Of a stretch of DNA of 64,000 nucleotides, positions 15,690-24,647 are shown piece by piece. Within the stretch, counting starts at the first letter, position 1. Every line of letters begins with the position of its first letter. The notes under the pieces were generated by a model. That model saw only the letters and a list, made by a program, of their open reading frames with translations, had not been told where the DNA came from and searched no databases. Source of the DNA: Brachybacterium kimchii (GTDB lineage Bacteria; Actinomycetota; Actinomycetes; Actinomycetales; Dermabacteraceae); contig NZ_CP097218.1 of the NCBI RefSeq assembly GCF_023373525.1, forward strand, positions 3,906,001 through 3,970,000. The letters are read 5' to 3'. The position numbers were made by a program, and so were the translations under genes.

Positions 15690-16949
15690 ATGCCTGGCCT
15701 GTCCACGGCCCAGCGGGCATCCATCCTCGAGTCCACCGGCGCCGTCAACGGCTGGGAGGGCTCCATCCGGTCGGGCAAGACCATCGCCTCCCTGATCCGG
15801 TTCTCCGAGTACGCGATGGCCTCCCCGGAGGGGCATCTGGCGATCCTCGGATGGACCCTGACGACGATCCAGCGGAACGTCCTGGACCCCCTCGTGAACC
15901 TGCACCCGTCGATCGTCCGCCACACCCGCGGGTCCAACGTCGCGTGGATCATGGGCCGCGAGGTCCAGCTCGTCGGGTTCTCCGACAAGCGCTCGGAGGC
16001 CGTGATCCGTGGCCTCACCCTCGCCGGCGCCTACGTGGACGAGGCGACGCTCATGCCGGAACAGACGTTCGTGCAGCTCCTCGGCCGCCTGTCCATCCCG
16101 GGCGCCACCCTGTTCTTCACCACGAACCCGGACAGCCAGTCCCACTGGCTCCGCCGCCGCTACCTCAACCGCCTGGACGCACTACCAGACTGGCGGATCT
16201 TCCACTTCACGATGGACGACAACCCCGCCCTGTCGGCGGAGTACGTGGAGGCGAAGAAGCGGGAGTTCACGGGCCTCTGGTACCGCCGGTTCATCCTCGG
16301 GGAGTGGGTCAGCGCGGAGGGCGCGATCTACGACTCCTGGGACCCTGCCCAGCACGTCATCCCCTGGGAGACGCTGCCGCGGATGCGGCGCCTCCTCGCC
16401 GCCGGCATGGACTACGGCACCACCAACCCGTCCTCGGCCGTACTCCTCGGCCTGGGGGAGGACGACACGCTCTACCTCGTGGACGAGTGGCGGCACGACC
16501 CATCCGTGACCGGCCGTCGCCTCACCGACGCGCAAATCTCGGCGCAGGTCCGCGACTGGCTCCACGAGCCCCACCTACCCGATCAGCCCGACCTCACCCC
16601 CGAGTGGCTGATCCTCGACCCCGCCGCCGCCTCCCTCAAGGTCCAGATGCGACTGGACGGGGAACGCCGCGTCATGGACGGCAACAACCACGTGGCCTAC
16701 GGCATCCGCACCGTCGCCTCCCTCCTCACCCTCGGCGCCCTCCACATCAGCGACCGGTGCACGGGCGTGATCGAGGAGGCCCCCTCCTACGCGTGGGACC
16801 CGAAGGCCACCGAAAAGGGCGAGGACAAGCCCCTCAAGGTCGCGGACCACTCGCTGGACGCGATGCGGTACGCGATCACGACCACGGAGACCGTCTGGCG
16901 GCCGTGGATAGACGAATGGACCAGGAGGTCACAAGATGCCGCAGCGTGA
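15690..16949 (+). CDS. Terminase large subunit
   Basis: 419 aa. ATPase: Walker A GSIRSGKT (residues about 25-32), Walker B AYVDEAT (about 113-119), coupling motif TTNPDS. Nuclease domain: Asp in GMDYGTTNPSS (about 242), LDPAAASL (about 308), and DHSLDAMRYA near the C-terminus. Length and motif set fit the PBSX/Terminase_6 group. Translocates phage DNA into the prohead and cuts it. Followed by portal with a 14-base overlap. Confidence 0.95.
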   Translation: MPGLSTAQRASILESTGAVNGWEGSIRSGKTIASLIRFSEYAMASPEGHLAILGWTLTTIQRNVLDPLVNLHPSIVRHTRGSNVAWIMGREVQLVGFSDKRSEAVIRGLTLAGAYVDEATLMPEQTFVQLLGRLSIPGATLFFTTNPDSQSHWLRRRYLNRLDALPDWRIFHFTMDDNPALSAEYVEAKKREFTGLWYRRFILGEWVSAEGAIYDSWDPAQHVIPWETLPRMRRLLAAGMDYGTTNPSSAVLLGLGEDDTLYLVDEWRHDPSVTGRRLTDAQISAQVRDWLHEPHLPDQPDLTPEWLILDPAAASLKVQMRLDGERRVMDGNNHVAYGIRTVASLLTLGALHISDRCTGVIEEAPSYAWDPKATEKGEDKPLKVADHSLDAMRYAITTTETVWRPWIDEWTRRSQDAAA

Positions 16950-18525
16950 CGCGTGGCCCCCGGAGGAGCTCGCGGAGATTCTTCCGGCGATGGCCCGCTG
17001 GTCTGCCTGGTACTCGGGCGATACCGCGAAGCTGTCCACCCTGTACACGCAGGACACCACGCAGTCCCCGTTCCGCCGGCAGGGCGTGTTCGGTGCTGTG
17101 GCGGGTGCGGTGCGCCGCTGGTTCTGGGGACAGACCCAGGAGGAGACCTCCCGGCCCCAGACGAAGATCCACGTCCCCGTCGCCTCGGAGCTGTGCCAGG
17201 CATCGGCCGACCTCCTGTTCGGCAAGCCCCCCATGCTCACCGTGGACGACGACACGACCCAGGAGCGCCTGGAGCTCATCATGGGCGAGGGCGCGCACAA
17301 CGTCCTCGCGGCGGCCGCAGAGCTCGCGGCGGCGCTCGGTGGCGTGTACCTCCGCGTCGCCTGGGACCAGAGCATCGCACAGCACCCGTTCATCACCCGA
17401 GTGGACGCGGACCGTGCGATCCCGGAGTTCCGGTGGGGCCGCCTGGTCGCTGTCACGTTCTGGGCCACGGTGAAGCGCGATGGCGGCACCGTGTGGCGAC
17501 ACCTCGAACGACACGAGACCGACCAGGACGGCATCGGCATCGTCCGCCACGAGCTCTACCAGGGCACCGACGTCGCCCTGGGGCGCGTCGTCCCCCTCAC
17601 CGAGGCCAACGCAACCGCCGGGTTCGCGGACGTCGTGGATGCCGACTCCCAGGTCTCTACCCTCACCCCCGGCCTCGCCGTCGTGTACGTCCCCAACCAG
17701 ATCCCCAACCGGGACTGGCGGGAGCACCCGATCGGCGCGAACCTCGGCCGCTCCGACCTGGACGGCGTGGAAGATCTCCTCGACCAGTACGACGAGGCGT
17801 GGTCGTCGTGGATGCGGGACCTCCGTATCGGCAAGGCCCGCATCGTCGCCTCCCAGGCTCTCCTGGACGACAACGGCCCCGGGCAGGGCGCGACCCTCGA
17901 CCTGGACCGTGAGGTCTACGAGGGCGTGAACACGCCCCCGTCCGCGATGGATTCCGATGGTGGCCTGCCGATCAAGGCCGTGCAGTTCGACATTCGAGTG
18001 GAGCAGCACGAGCGGACCGTGGCTGGCCTGTATAAGCAGATCATCGCGGGCGCCGGCTACTCCGCGCAGACGTTCGGGGAGAACAGCGACGGCGGCGCAC
18101 TGACGGCTACGGAGGTCCGCTCCCGTGAGTCCCGGACCTACACGACCCGCGACCGGAAGATCCGGGCATGGCAGGAGGCGTTGACGGCCCTGGCCGACAA
18201 GAGCCTGGCGATTGACCGGGCGGTGTTCCGGTCGAACGTCAAGACGGACCTGCCGGTCTCCGTGCAGTTCGGGAACACCATCCAGGACTCGCAGGAGACC
18301 CTGGCGCGCACGGCGCAACTCCTCTCGCAGGCCATGGCCGCGTCGGTCAAGACGCGCGTGCAGATGGTCCACCCGGACTGGTCGGACACCGAGGTGGACG
18401 AGGAGGTGGCCCGCATCCAGGAGGAGGCGGGCGAGCCGGCCCCGGATCCCGAGTACCTCGGCGCGTTCGGCGCCGGCCTCCCCACGGCAGACGAGCCCGA
18501 CGAGGAGCCGACCGGCGAGGAGTGA
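16936..18525 (+). CDS. Portal protein
   Basis: 529 aa, overlapping the terminase end. Features of SPP1 gp6-type portals: N-terminal WSAWYSGDTAKLSTLY, VPVASELCQASADLLFGKPP, a central ISSTSTT-like stem region, and DLDGVEDLLDQYDEAWSSWM; acidic C-terminal tail (ADEPDEEPTGEE). Forms the dodecameric ring through which DNA enters, docking the terminase before it and head-tail connectors later. Confidence 0.92.
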   Translation: MPQRDAWPPEELAEILPAMARWSAWYSGDTAKLSTLYTQDTTQSPFRRQGVFGAVAGAVRRWFWGQTQEETSRPQTKIHVPVASELCQASADLLFGKPPMLTVDDDTTQERLELIMGEGAHNVLAAAAELAAALGGVYLRVAWDQSIAQHPFITRVDADRAIPEFRWGRLVAVTFWATVKRDGGTVWRHLERHETDQDGIGIVRHELYQGTDVALGRVVPLTEANATAGFADVVDADSQVSTLTPGLAVVYVPNQIPNRDWREHPIGANLGRSDLDGVEDLLDQYDEAWSSWMRDLRIGKARIVASQALLDDNGPGQGATLDLDREVYEGVNTPPSAMDSDGGLPIKAVQFDIRVEQHERTVAGLYKQIIAGAGYSAQTFGENSDGGALTATEVRSRESRTYTTRDRKIRAWQEALTALADKSLAIDRAVFRSNVKTDLPVSVQFGNTIQDSQETLARTAQLLSQAMAASVKTRVQMVHPDWSDTEVDEEVARIQEEAGEPAPDPEYLGAFGAGLPTADEPDEEPTGEE

Positions 18526-18528
18526 CCC

Positions 18529-19620
18529 ATGCCCGCGTCTCCCGACATGGCCCGCGAGGTCGCCCAGCGCGTCCGCCTCATCTACGAGGCAGCGGAGGAC
18601 CACGCGGTCCGCGTGATCACCCGGCGTCTCGCGGATGGGCTGGACGCCCCGGATTGGGCGCAGCAGAAGGCGGCCGAGCTCCCCGGTGTCCTCCAGGAGC
18701 TGGACCGGTACATGCGGCGCCTGGACGAGGCCGCACCGGCCCTGTTCGAGCGCGTGATCGCGGAGGCCTACCAGCAGGGCCTCACGGCGGCGCACCTCGA
18801 CGTGAAGGGCCTGGGGATCGTCCCGGAGCCCCTCGGCGGGATCAACGCCTCCCAGGCGGTGCAGGCGCTCGTGGAGTCCCTCGTGGCGACGCAGGCGGGC
18901 GCTGCCCCGCGCGTGGTCCGCGCCGTCTCGGACATGTACCAGGACGTCACCGCGGAGACCGCCGCGCAGGTCCTCACCGGCACGGCATCCCGTCGGGAGG
19001 CGGCACGCTCCGCCCTCGGCAAGTACGCGGACCGGGGCGTGCGGGCGTTCCGTGACCGGTCCGGCCGCCGCTGGGACCTCGCGTCCTACGCGGAGATGGC
19101 GACTCGCACCACGGCCGGGCAGGCCGCGATCGCCGGGCACACGGACCAGCTCAAGGACCTCGGGCAGGACCTCGTGAAGGTCTCCACGTCCCCGGAGTCC
19201 TGCCCGGAGTGCTCGCCGTGGCAAGGCCGCGTCCTGTCCCTCACGGGACGCACGAGCGGCCGCCTCTCGGATGGGGTGCGCGTCGCCGGGACGATCGACC
19301 GGGCGCGCGCGGCAGGGTTCCAGCACCCGAACTGCACGCACACCGTGGGCCTGTACCTGCCCGGGCACTCGTCTCGGGCGAAGGCGGCGCCGGCTGACCC
19401 GAAGGTCTACGAGACCCGGCAGCGGCAGCGCTCCTACGAGCGGCAGGTGCGCGGGTGGAAGCGGCGCGCCGACATGGACGCCGCGTTCTACGGGCCGGAC
19501 TCGCCGGAGGCGAAGCGGACCCGTACCAAGCTCCGTGCCCGCCAGTCGCAGTTCAAGGCGTGGCGCGAGGAGAACGGCCGGAAGTCGCTCTCGTACCGGA
19601 CGAGCCTCACGGCTCGCTGA
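18529..19620 (+). CDS. Minor capsid protein 2 / MuF-like
   Basis: 363 aa. C-terminal half matches phage minor capsid protein 2: CPECSPWQGRVLSLTG, then GFQHPNCTHTVGLYLPG with conserved Cys/His. N-terminal half helical with AWRRLDE-like repeats. Follows portal by 3 bases as usual in SPP1-like head operons. Believed to be ejected with DNA or to join portal and capsid. C-terminal 80 residues are strongly basic. Confidence 0.87.
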   Translation: MPASPDMAREVAQRVRLIYEAAEDHAVRVITRRLADGLDAPDWAQQKAAELPGVLQELDRYMRRLDEAAPALFERVIAEAYQQGLTAAHLDVKGLGIVPEPLGGINASQAVQALVESLVATQAGAAPRVVRAVSDMYQDVTAETAAQVLTGTASRREAARSALGKYADRGVRAFRDRSGRRWDLASYAEMATRTTAGQAAIAGHTDQLKDLGQDLVKVSTSPESCPECSPWQGRVLSLTGRTSGRLSDGVRVAGTIDRARAAGFQHPNCTHTVGLYLPGHSSRAKAAPADPKVYETRQRQRSYERQVRGWKRRADMDAAFYGPDSPEAKRTRTKLRARQSQFKAWREENGRKSLSYRTSLTAR

Positions 19621-19671
19621 CCGACAACACCATCCCCGCCAGGCGCGGGGCGATCACCCCAGGAGGGTCCT

Positions 19672-20367
19672 ATGGCTACCGAGGCCAGCACCACCGAAAG
19701 CGGCACCACCGATGGGGCGCAGAGCGCGCCCCAGGACGCGCAGGCGTCCACCCAGGCGACGAACACGCCCCCGACCACCCCGACCCCCGCCGACCTCCGC
19801 AAGACGCAGGAGGCGCAGGACAAGGCGGCCGAGCAGGAGCAGGCCGAGGAGAGCCCCTGGAGGGACCCGCAGAAGGCGCACGTGGAAATCGAGCGTCTCC
19901 GCCGGGAGAACGCGAAGCACCGCACCTCCCGGGAGGCAGAGCGGCAGGAGGCTGATGCGAAGCTCCGCGCCGTCCTCAAGGCCGCTGGCATCGACACGGG
20001 CGAGGACGCCGACGAGGACCCACTCAAGGCAGCATCCGCTGCCCGCGAGAAGGCTGAGACCGAGGCCCGCCAGGCCCGCGTCGAGCTCGCCGTGCATCGC
20101 GCCGCACCTGCCGTCGGCGGTGACGCCGCCGCGCTCCTCGACTCCCGGTCCTTCCTGGACCGGCTCACCGACCTGGACCCGTCCGACCAGGACGCGATCA
20201 CCGGAGCGATCCGGGACGCGATCAAGGACACCCCCCGACTCGCGTCCACCCAGGCGGCGGCACGCAGCAGCGCTGACTTCACCGGCGGGACCGGTGACAG
20301 CGCACCCAGCAAGTACAAGCCCGGCATGAGCATCGCGGACGGCCTCGCCGCCGACGGTGCCCACTGA
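19672..20367 (+). CDS. Capsid scaffolding protein
   Basis: 231 aa, AGGAGG ribosome site. Thr/Gln/Ala-rich N-terminus, central coiled coil (ENAKHRTSREAERQEADAKL, then REKAETEARQARVEL) and a short C-terminal tail. Composition and location between the MuF-like and capsid genes identify it as a scaffold that is absent from the mature head. No protease gene is visible, so it probably leaves intact. Confidence 0.85.
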   Translation: MATEASTTESGTTDGAQSAPQDAQASTQATNTPPTTPTPADLRKTQEAQDKAAEQEQAEESPWRDPQKAHVEIERLRRENAKHRTSREAERQEADAKLRAVLKAAGIDTGEDADEDPLKAASAAREKAETEARQARVELAVHRAAPAVGGDAAALLDSRSFLDRLTDLDPSDQDAITGAIRDAIKDTPRLASTQAAARSSADFTGGTGDSAPSKYKPGMSIADGLAADGAH

Positions 20368-20391
20368 CCCACCCTCACGAAGGAGAACCCC

Positions 20392-21354
20392 ATGCCTGTC
20401 ACTCTGGAGCAGGCCGCACAGAACGCCACCAGCGCGTACTCGGCCGCCGTCATCGACGAGTTCCGTACCAACCCCCTCCTGGACCAGATCGTGTTCGATG
20501 ACGTGGTGAACCCCGCCGGAGGCGGAGCCACCCTGTCCTACTCGTACCGTCGCCTGGTCACCGCCCCGTCGGCGCAGTTCCGCGCGCTCAACACCGAGTA
20601 CGCGCCCGACGAGGTGACCACCGAGCAGAAGTCCACGCAGCTGGCCGTCCTCGGTGGCGCCTACCAGATCGACCGTGTGCTGTCGCGCGTCGGCGCGTCC
20701 GCCACTGGCGAGGTCGCTCTCCAGTCCAGCCAGAAGGTCAAGGCCGCGCAGGCCCTGTTCGGTGACGCCGTGATCAACGGTGACGCCGCCGCGACCACCG
20801 GCACCTACAAGGACTCGTTCGACGGGCTCAAGAAGTCCCTCACCGGGACCAGCACCGAGGACACCTCGGTGCACAACTGGTCCGGCGCGATGGACCAGGC
20901 CAAGGCGTTCCAGATCCTCACCGACGTGGACGAGCTCCTCTCGCTCCTCGACGGTGAGGCCGGCGTCATCCTGTCCAACCGCAAGGCCATCAACATGATC
21001 AAGGCCGCGTCCCGGTTCGCGAACCAGTACGTGGAGAAGGTCGGCCCGCGCGGTACGTCCCTCGCCACCTACGGGAACGCCGTCCTCATGGATGCCGGCT
21101 TCAAGGCCGGCTCCGCGGAGGCCGTGATCCCCGAGTCGTCCAAGCAGGTGGCGCTGTACGCCGTCCGCATGGGCCTCGACGGCTTCCACGGTGTCTCCAC
21201 CGTCGGCTCCTCCGTCATCCAGGCGTACGCCCCGGACTTCACGACCGCGGGCGCCGTCAAGACGGGCGAGGTCGAGATGGGGCCGGTCGGCGTCGCTCTC
21301 AAGGCGACGAAGGCCGCGGCGGTGTTCACCAAGGTCCAGGTGACCGCCTCGTGA
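20392..21354 (+). CDS. Major capsid protein, HK97 fold
   Basis: 320 aa. Starts MPVTLEQAAQNAT; contains VVNPAGGGATLSYSYRRL, the spine helix region LQSSQKVKAAQALFGDAVING, and A-domain type sequence AGVILSNRKAINMIKAA. Length and position (scaffold before, head-tail connectors after) match siphophage capsid proteins of the P22-coat/HK97 superfamily without a delta domain. High confidence. Confidence 0.92.
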   Translation: MPVTLEQAAQNATSAYSAAVIDEFRTNPLLDQIVFDDVVNPAGGGATLSYSYRRLVTAPSAQFRALNTEYAPDEVTTEQKSTQLAVLGGAYQIDRVLSRVGASATGEVALQSSQKVKAAQALFGDAVINGDAAATTGTYKDSFDGLKKSLTGTSTEDTSVHNWSGAMDQAKAFQILTDVDELLSLLDGEAGVILSNRKAINMIKAASRFANQYVEKVGPRGTSLATYGNAVLMDAGFKAGSAEAVIPESSKQVALYAVRMGLDGFHGVSTVGSSVIQAYAPDFTTAGAVKTGEVEMGPVGVALKATKAAAVFTKVQVTAS

Positions 21355-21665
21355 GCGCGGACCCGCGGGACTACCCGCTCACCCTGCCGGCGCTGCCCCG
21401 TGACGGGTCCGTGGATCCGTCGGAGGGCGACTACCTGGGGCCGACCAACGCGGGGGAGCCGGGCGAGCTCGGCAACCCGCACGGTCCCTCGGTCGTCTCC
21501 CCGGGGATCCACGGCCGGCAGGACGTCCGCCCGATCCGGCCCGGCGAGGTGTCCTCGGACGCTGCCGAGCAGGACTCGGCGGAGAAGGCCCACACGGCCG
21601 AGTGGCAGCCGGGAACGGTGCCGCCCGAGACCGAGGAGCCCGACCCGGAGGCCACCGAGGCCTGA
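21351..21665 (+). CDS. Phage head-region protein, unknown
   Basis: 104 aa, GTG start overlapping the capsid stop. Pro/Glu/Gly-rich and probably disordered, with GPSVVSPGIHGRQDVRPIRPG. Occupies the place where decoration or head-completion proteins are found, but no family is recognised. Confidence 0.55.
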   Translation: MSADPRDYPLTLPALPRDGSVDPSEGDYLGPTNAGEPGELGNPHGPSVVSPGIHGRQDVRPIRPGEVSSDAAEQDSAEKAHTAEWQPGTVPPETEEPDPEATEA

Positions 21666-21790
21666 CCCTCAGACCGGACGGCGGGGCGCGGGAGCGGACC
21701 CGTGAAGGCGCAACCGGCCAGGACCCCTCCCTGGCTGCCATGGCGGCGCCTGCCAGCCCCGCCGTCCACCCTCCACAGAACGGAGCACCC

Positions 21791-22207
21791 ATGCGCATCT
21801 ACGCGACCAAGGACGACCTGCCCCAGGGCCTCGAGCCCCAGGGCGACGTGGACGCCCAGCTGGTCTACGCCTCCGCGCTCGTGGAGGGCTACACCCGCAC
21901 CGCGCTCTACGCGACCGACTCCGACGGCTACCCGCTGGACGAGGCGATCGCGGACGCGTTCAAGGTGGCCGTGGTGACCCAGGTGGCCGCGTGGTCCGCT
22001 CTCGGTATCGACCCCTCGGCTGGTGTCGCGGGCACGAGCACCGGCGGCGTCGTCGCCTCCAAGTCCATCGGCTCCGCGTCCCTGTCCTACCAGGCATCGG
22101 CCCGGGCGGCCGACGACAAGGCGGCCGCGGTCTCGACGCTCACGCCCACGGCGGCATCCCTCCTGGACGCCGCTGTCCGGCACCGACGCGTGTGGGTGAC
22201 GGGATGA
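21791..22207 (+). CDS. Head-tail connector / adaptor
   Basis: 138 aa from ATG 21791 (ACGGAGCACCC upstream). Helical, with VDAQLVYASALVEGYTRTALY and FKVAVVTQVAAWSALGID, similar in layout to gp6/gp15-type connector proteins that bind portal. Placement after the capsid supports it. The 125 bases before it hold no convincing gene. Confidence 0.72.
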   Translation: MRIYATKDDLPQGLEPQGDVDAQLVYASALVEGYTRTALYATDSDGYPLDEAIADAFKVAVVTQVAAWSALGIDPSAGVAGTSTGGVVASKSIGSASLSYQASARAADDKAAAVSTLTPTAASLLDAAVRHRRVWVTG

Positions 22208-22524
22208 GCGAGCTCTCGTCCATGTTCATTCACCAGGTCACCGTGGACACGTTCCAGGGGGCCGGCGCGTGGGGCGACACGTACGCCCCGACGTCGGACC
22301 CGATCGCGTGCTTCGTGGACGACACCCTCCAGCTCGTGCGCGACACGGAGGGCACCGAAGTCGTCTCCTCCACCACGGTCTACGCGCCGCTGGACGCGGC
22401 GGACCTGTTCACCGTCGGCACCGTCGTGCACCTCCGTAAGCGTGACGCCCAGGTGATCGGCGCGAACCGGCGGGATGGCGAAGCCCTCGGCCTCCCCTCC
22501 CATGTGGAGGCCACCCTCACCTGA
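22204..22524 (+). CDS. Head-tail stopper-like protein
   Basis: 106 aa, ATGA overlap. Beta-rich (MFIHQVTVDTFQGAG, FVDDTLQLVRDTEGTEVVSS, TVVHLRKRDAQVIG) as expected for gp16/gpFII-type stoppers that close the head after packaging. Family call from fold pattern and gene order. Confidence 0.65.
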   Translation: MSELSSMFIHQVTVDTFQGAGAWGDTYAPTSDPIACFVDDTLQLVRDTEGTEVVSSTTVYAPLDAADLFTVGTVVHLRKRDAQVIGANRRDGEALGLPSHVEATLT

Positions 22525-22537
22525 TCGGAGGCACACC

Positions 22538-22882
22538 GTGTCCAAGGACTTCACGTTCTCGGCTGGTGACCCGGTGGACGAGGCGGTGCGCGCGGCTGCC
22601 GCGCGTGGTCTCGCCCTCGCGGCGGAGGCGGTCCTCGCCGAGGCGAACGACAAGGTTCCCCACGAGGAGGGCACCCTCCAGCGGTCTGGCCGGGCGTCGG
22701 CCGACGAGGGGGAGCTCCGCGCGGTCATCTCCTACGACACCCCGTACGCCGTCCGGCAGCACGAGGACATGACCCTCCACCACAAGGACGGCAGGACCGC
22801 GAAGTGGCTGGAGAACGCCCTGGCATCGAACCAGGAGATGGTCCGCCGGATCATCGCGGACGCGATCAAGGGGGCGCTGTGA
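22538..22882 (+). CDS. HK97 gp10-like tail/neck protein
   Basis: 114 aa from GTG 22538 after CGGAGG. LAAEAVLAEANDKVPHEEGTL resembles the conserved core of HK97 gp10/minor capsid completion proteins (a long helix followed by VPxxTGxL-like loop). Role: neck assembly or tail attachment. Confidence 0.72.
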   Translation: MSKDFTFSAGDPVDEAVRAAAARGLALAAEAVLAEANDKVPHEEGTLQRSGRASADEGELRAVISYDTPYAVRQHEDMTLHHKDGRTAKWLENALASNQEMVRRIIADAIKGAL

Positions 22883-23313
22883 CCACGACCCACGAGGCGA
22901 TCGTGACCGGCCTCGCCGTCCTCCTCGACGGGGAGGGCATCGCGTCCTGGTCGCCGTCCGGTGCCCTCACCGGTCCCGGCCCCGTGATCGCCATGGCCGC
23001 CGTCCCCGAGGCCCCTGACCGCGTGGTCACCCTCACCGCCTACACGGTGACCGACGACCCCGCGTTCTCGGACTCCACCATCGCGGTCCAGGTCCGGGTG
23101 CGCGGCACCACGGACCCCCGCACGACGTGGGCGACCTCCGGCGCCGTGTTCGACGTCCTCCAGGCGTGGACGGGCGACCTCGGCGGCGTGCCCGTCATCG
23201 AATGCCACCGCCAGGTCTCGGCCCCCCTCGGGCAGGACGGGAACCGGCGCTGGGAGCAAGCCGACACCTACTACATGCAGACCCACACCCCGACACGGCA
23301 CAGGCCGTTCTGA
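22879..23313 (+). CDS. Tail completion/terminator protein
   Basis: 144 aa, GTG overlapping the previous stop. N-terminal helix VTGLAVLLDGEGIASW, then strands RVVTLTAYTVTDDP and IAVQVRVRGTTDP, closing with a C-terminal strand. This is the usual make-up of the tail terminator encoded just before the tail tube gene. Confidence 0.7.
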   Translation: MTTTHEAIVTGLAVLLDGEGIASWSPSGALTGPGPVIAMAAVPEAPDRVVTLTAYTVTDDPAFSDSTIAVQVRVRGTTDPRTTWATSGAVFDVLQAWTGDLGGVPVIECHRQVSAPLGQDGNRRWEQADTYYMQTHTPTRHRPF

Positions 23314-23333
23314 CACACGAAGGAGAGCCACCC

Positions 23334-23837
23334 ATGGCTACCACCGCAGACAAGGTGAGCACGCTCGCCCGCAAGTTCAAGGTCGATGTTCTCCCCGGCT
23401 CCGCTGACCCGGAGACCGAGGAGTGGATCAGCCTCCGCGGCGTCCAGGAGCTGACCCCCGGCAAGGAGGACAACCTGGAGGACGACTCGGACTACGACTC
23501 GGACGGCTGGACCTCGCAGGTTCGCACCGGGCAGTCCTGGTCCCTGGAGGTCAAGGCCCTCCGCAAGATGTCCGCGGACAAGGCCTACGACCCGGGCCAG
23601 GAGGTCGTGCGCACCGCCTCCGACCAGTTCGGCATCGACGGCACCGTGCTCGTCCGCTGGTACAACCGCGACGGCGGCGACGAGGCCTACCAGGGCCGCG
23701 CGCAGGCCGGGTTCTCGGACGACGGCGGATCGGTCACGGACCTGTCCACCGCGACGATCACCCTGACCGGCACCGGCAAGCGGGAGACCATCGCGAACCC
23801 CGCGGAGACCGCCGAGGAGCCCCCGACGGGCGAGTGA
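23334..23837 (+). CDS. Major tail tube protein
   Basis: 167 aa, AAGGAG site. Beta-rich with LEDDSDYDSDGWTSQVRTGQ, QSWSLEVKALRK, GTVLVRWYNRDGGDEAYQGRAQ and ITLTGTGKRE, matching the phage major tail protein pattern. Precedes the G/GT chaperone pair and tape measure as in all long-tailed siphophages. A terminator-like hairpin directly follows (23845-23874), as expected for a highly expressed structural gene. Confidence 0.85.
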   Translation: MATTADKVSTLARKFKVDVLPGSADPETEEWISLRGVQELTPGKEDNLEDDSDYDSDGWTSQVRTGQSWSLEVKALRKMSADKAYDPGQEVVRTASDQFGIDGTVLVRWYNRDGGDEAYQGRAQAGFSDDGGSVTDLSTATITLTGTGKRETIANPAETAEEPPTGE

Positions 23838-23844
23838 CCCCTGA

Positions 23845-23874
23845 CCGCGCGGCCCCCTCGTCGGGGCCGCGCGG
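23845..23874 (+). terminator. Terminator after tail tube gene
   Basis: CCGCGCGGCCCC and its complement around a short loop: 12-bp perfect stem. Likely a partial terminator lowering expression of the downstream tail genes. Confidence 0.7.
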
Positions 23875-23913
23875 CACCCCACCATCCGCAGCACCACGAA
23901 GGGACCGCACCCC

Positions 23914-24408
23914 ATGTCCGCATTCAAGGACCTAGACCAGTTCCTGGACGACTCGCTCGTCCTCCCCATCAATGGCAAGGACTACCGCATCCCCGCGGTG
24001 TCCGCCCAGCTCGGCCTCAAGCTCCAGCGAATCCTGGAGGTCACCGAGGACGCCCAGAACAACCGCGCCTCGGACGAGGACGTGCAGGAGCTCATCTCCG
24101 ACGCCGAGGAACTGGAGCTGTACCCCGACGTCCTGGGCGACGCGTACGACGAGATGCTGTCGGACGGCATCTCCTACCCGCGGCTGCGCCTGGCCGCCAT
24201 CACCGCGATCCTCTGGAACGTCCACGGCGAGGACATGGCCGCCGAGTTCTGGGCCGCGGGGGGAAAAGCACCGGAGCCCAACCGGGCGCAGCGTCGGGCG
24301 CCCAAGACCCGTACGGGCGGGGCGAGTACGACGAAGCGACCGGCCTCTGGGAGTGGTACGAGTACCCGTCGCAAGCCGAGCGGGAGCGCGCGCAAGGCCG
24401 CGGGCTGA
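23914..24408 (+). CDS. Tail assembly chaperone gpG-type
   Basis: 164 aa product without frameshift. Helical core (FKDLDQFLDDSLVLPINGKDY, LQRILEVTEDAQNNR, LRLAAITAILWNVHGEDMA) then a basic low-complexity tail after the slippery site. Lies between tail tube and tape measure, where lambda gpG homologues sit. Binds and keeps the tape measure protein soluble during tail assembly. Confidence 0.87.
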   Translation: MSAFKDLDQFLDDSLVLPINGKDYRIPAVSAQLGLKLQRILEVTEDAQNNRASDEDVQELISDAEELELYPDVLGDAYDEMLSDGISYPRLRLAAITAILWNVHGEDMAAEFWAAGGKAPEPNRAQRRAPKTRTGGASTTKRPASGSGTSTRRKPSGSARKAAG

Positions 24409-24611
24409 CCTGGGGTCGCCTCCTGGAGCACTGGCCGCTGATCGAGGCGGACATGCACCAGGTCTACGGGGCCGACCTCGGCGGACCGATCATCCATGAG
24501 CGCACCTGGCGCTGGCTGTCCGTCCGCATAGTCCAGCTCCTCACCGAGTCCACCACCCGGCTCCACCGGGCCATCTACGGAGACAACACCCGAGGCACCT
24601 CGGGGACATAG
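23914..24611 (+). CDS. Tail assembly chaperone gpGT (-1 frameshift product)
   Basis: Translation to base 24267, then -1 slip and reading from 24267 to the stop at 24609-24611, giving 232 aa. The added domain (DPYGRGEYDEATGLWEWYEY, LTWGRLLEHWPLIEAD, TWRWLSVRIVQLL) is Trp-rich and well conserved in type, and has no start codon of its own near the overlap. It is the T part of lambda-like gpGT. Coordinates here cover both parts; the join is 23914..24267 and 24267..24611. Confidence 0.88.
24261..24267 (+). other. Programmed -1 slippery site GGGAAAA
   Basis: Canonical X-XXY-YYZ heptamer G-GGA-AAA in the correct phase: zero-frame codons GGA (24262-24264) and AAA (24265-24267). The -1 frame is open from here to 24611. 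Same heptamer is used in several siphophage G/GT pairs. Confidence 0.88.
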
Positions 24612-24647
24612 CGAACGGGCTGCCGCCCGAGGACGGAGGGCGGCCGT

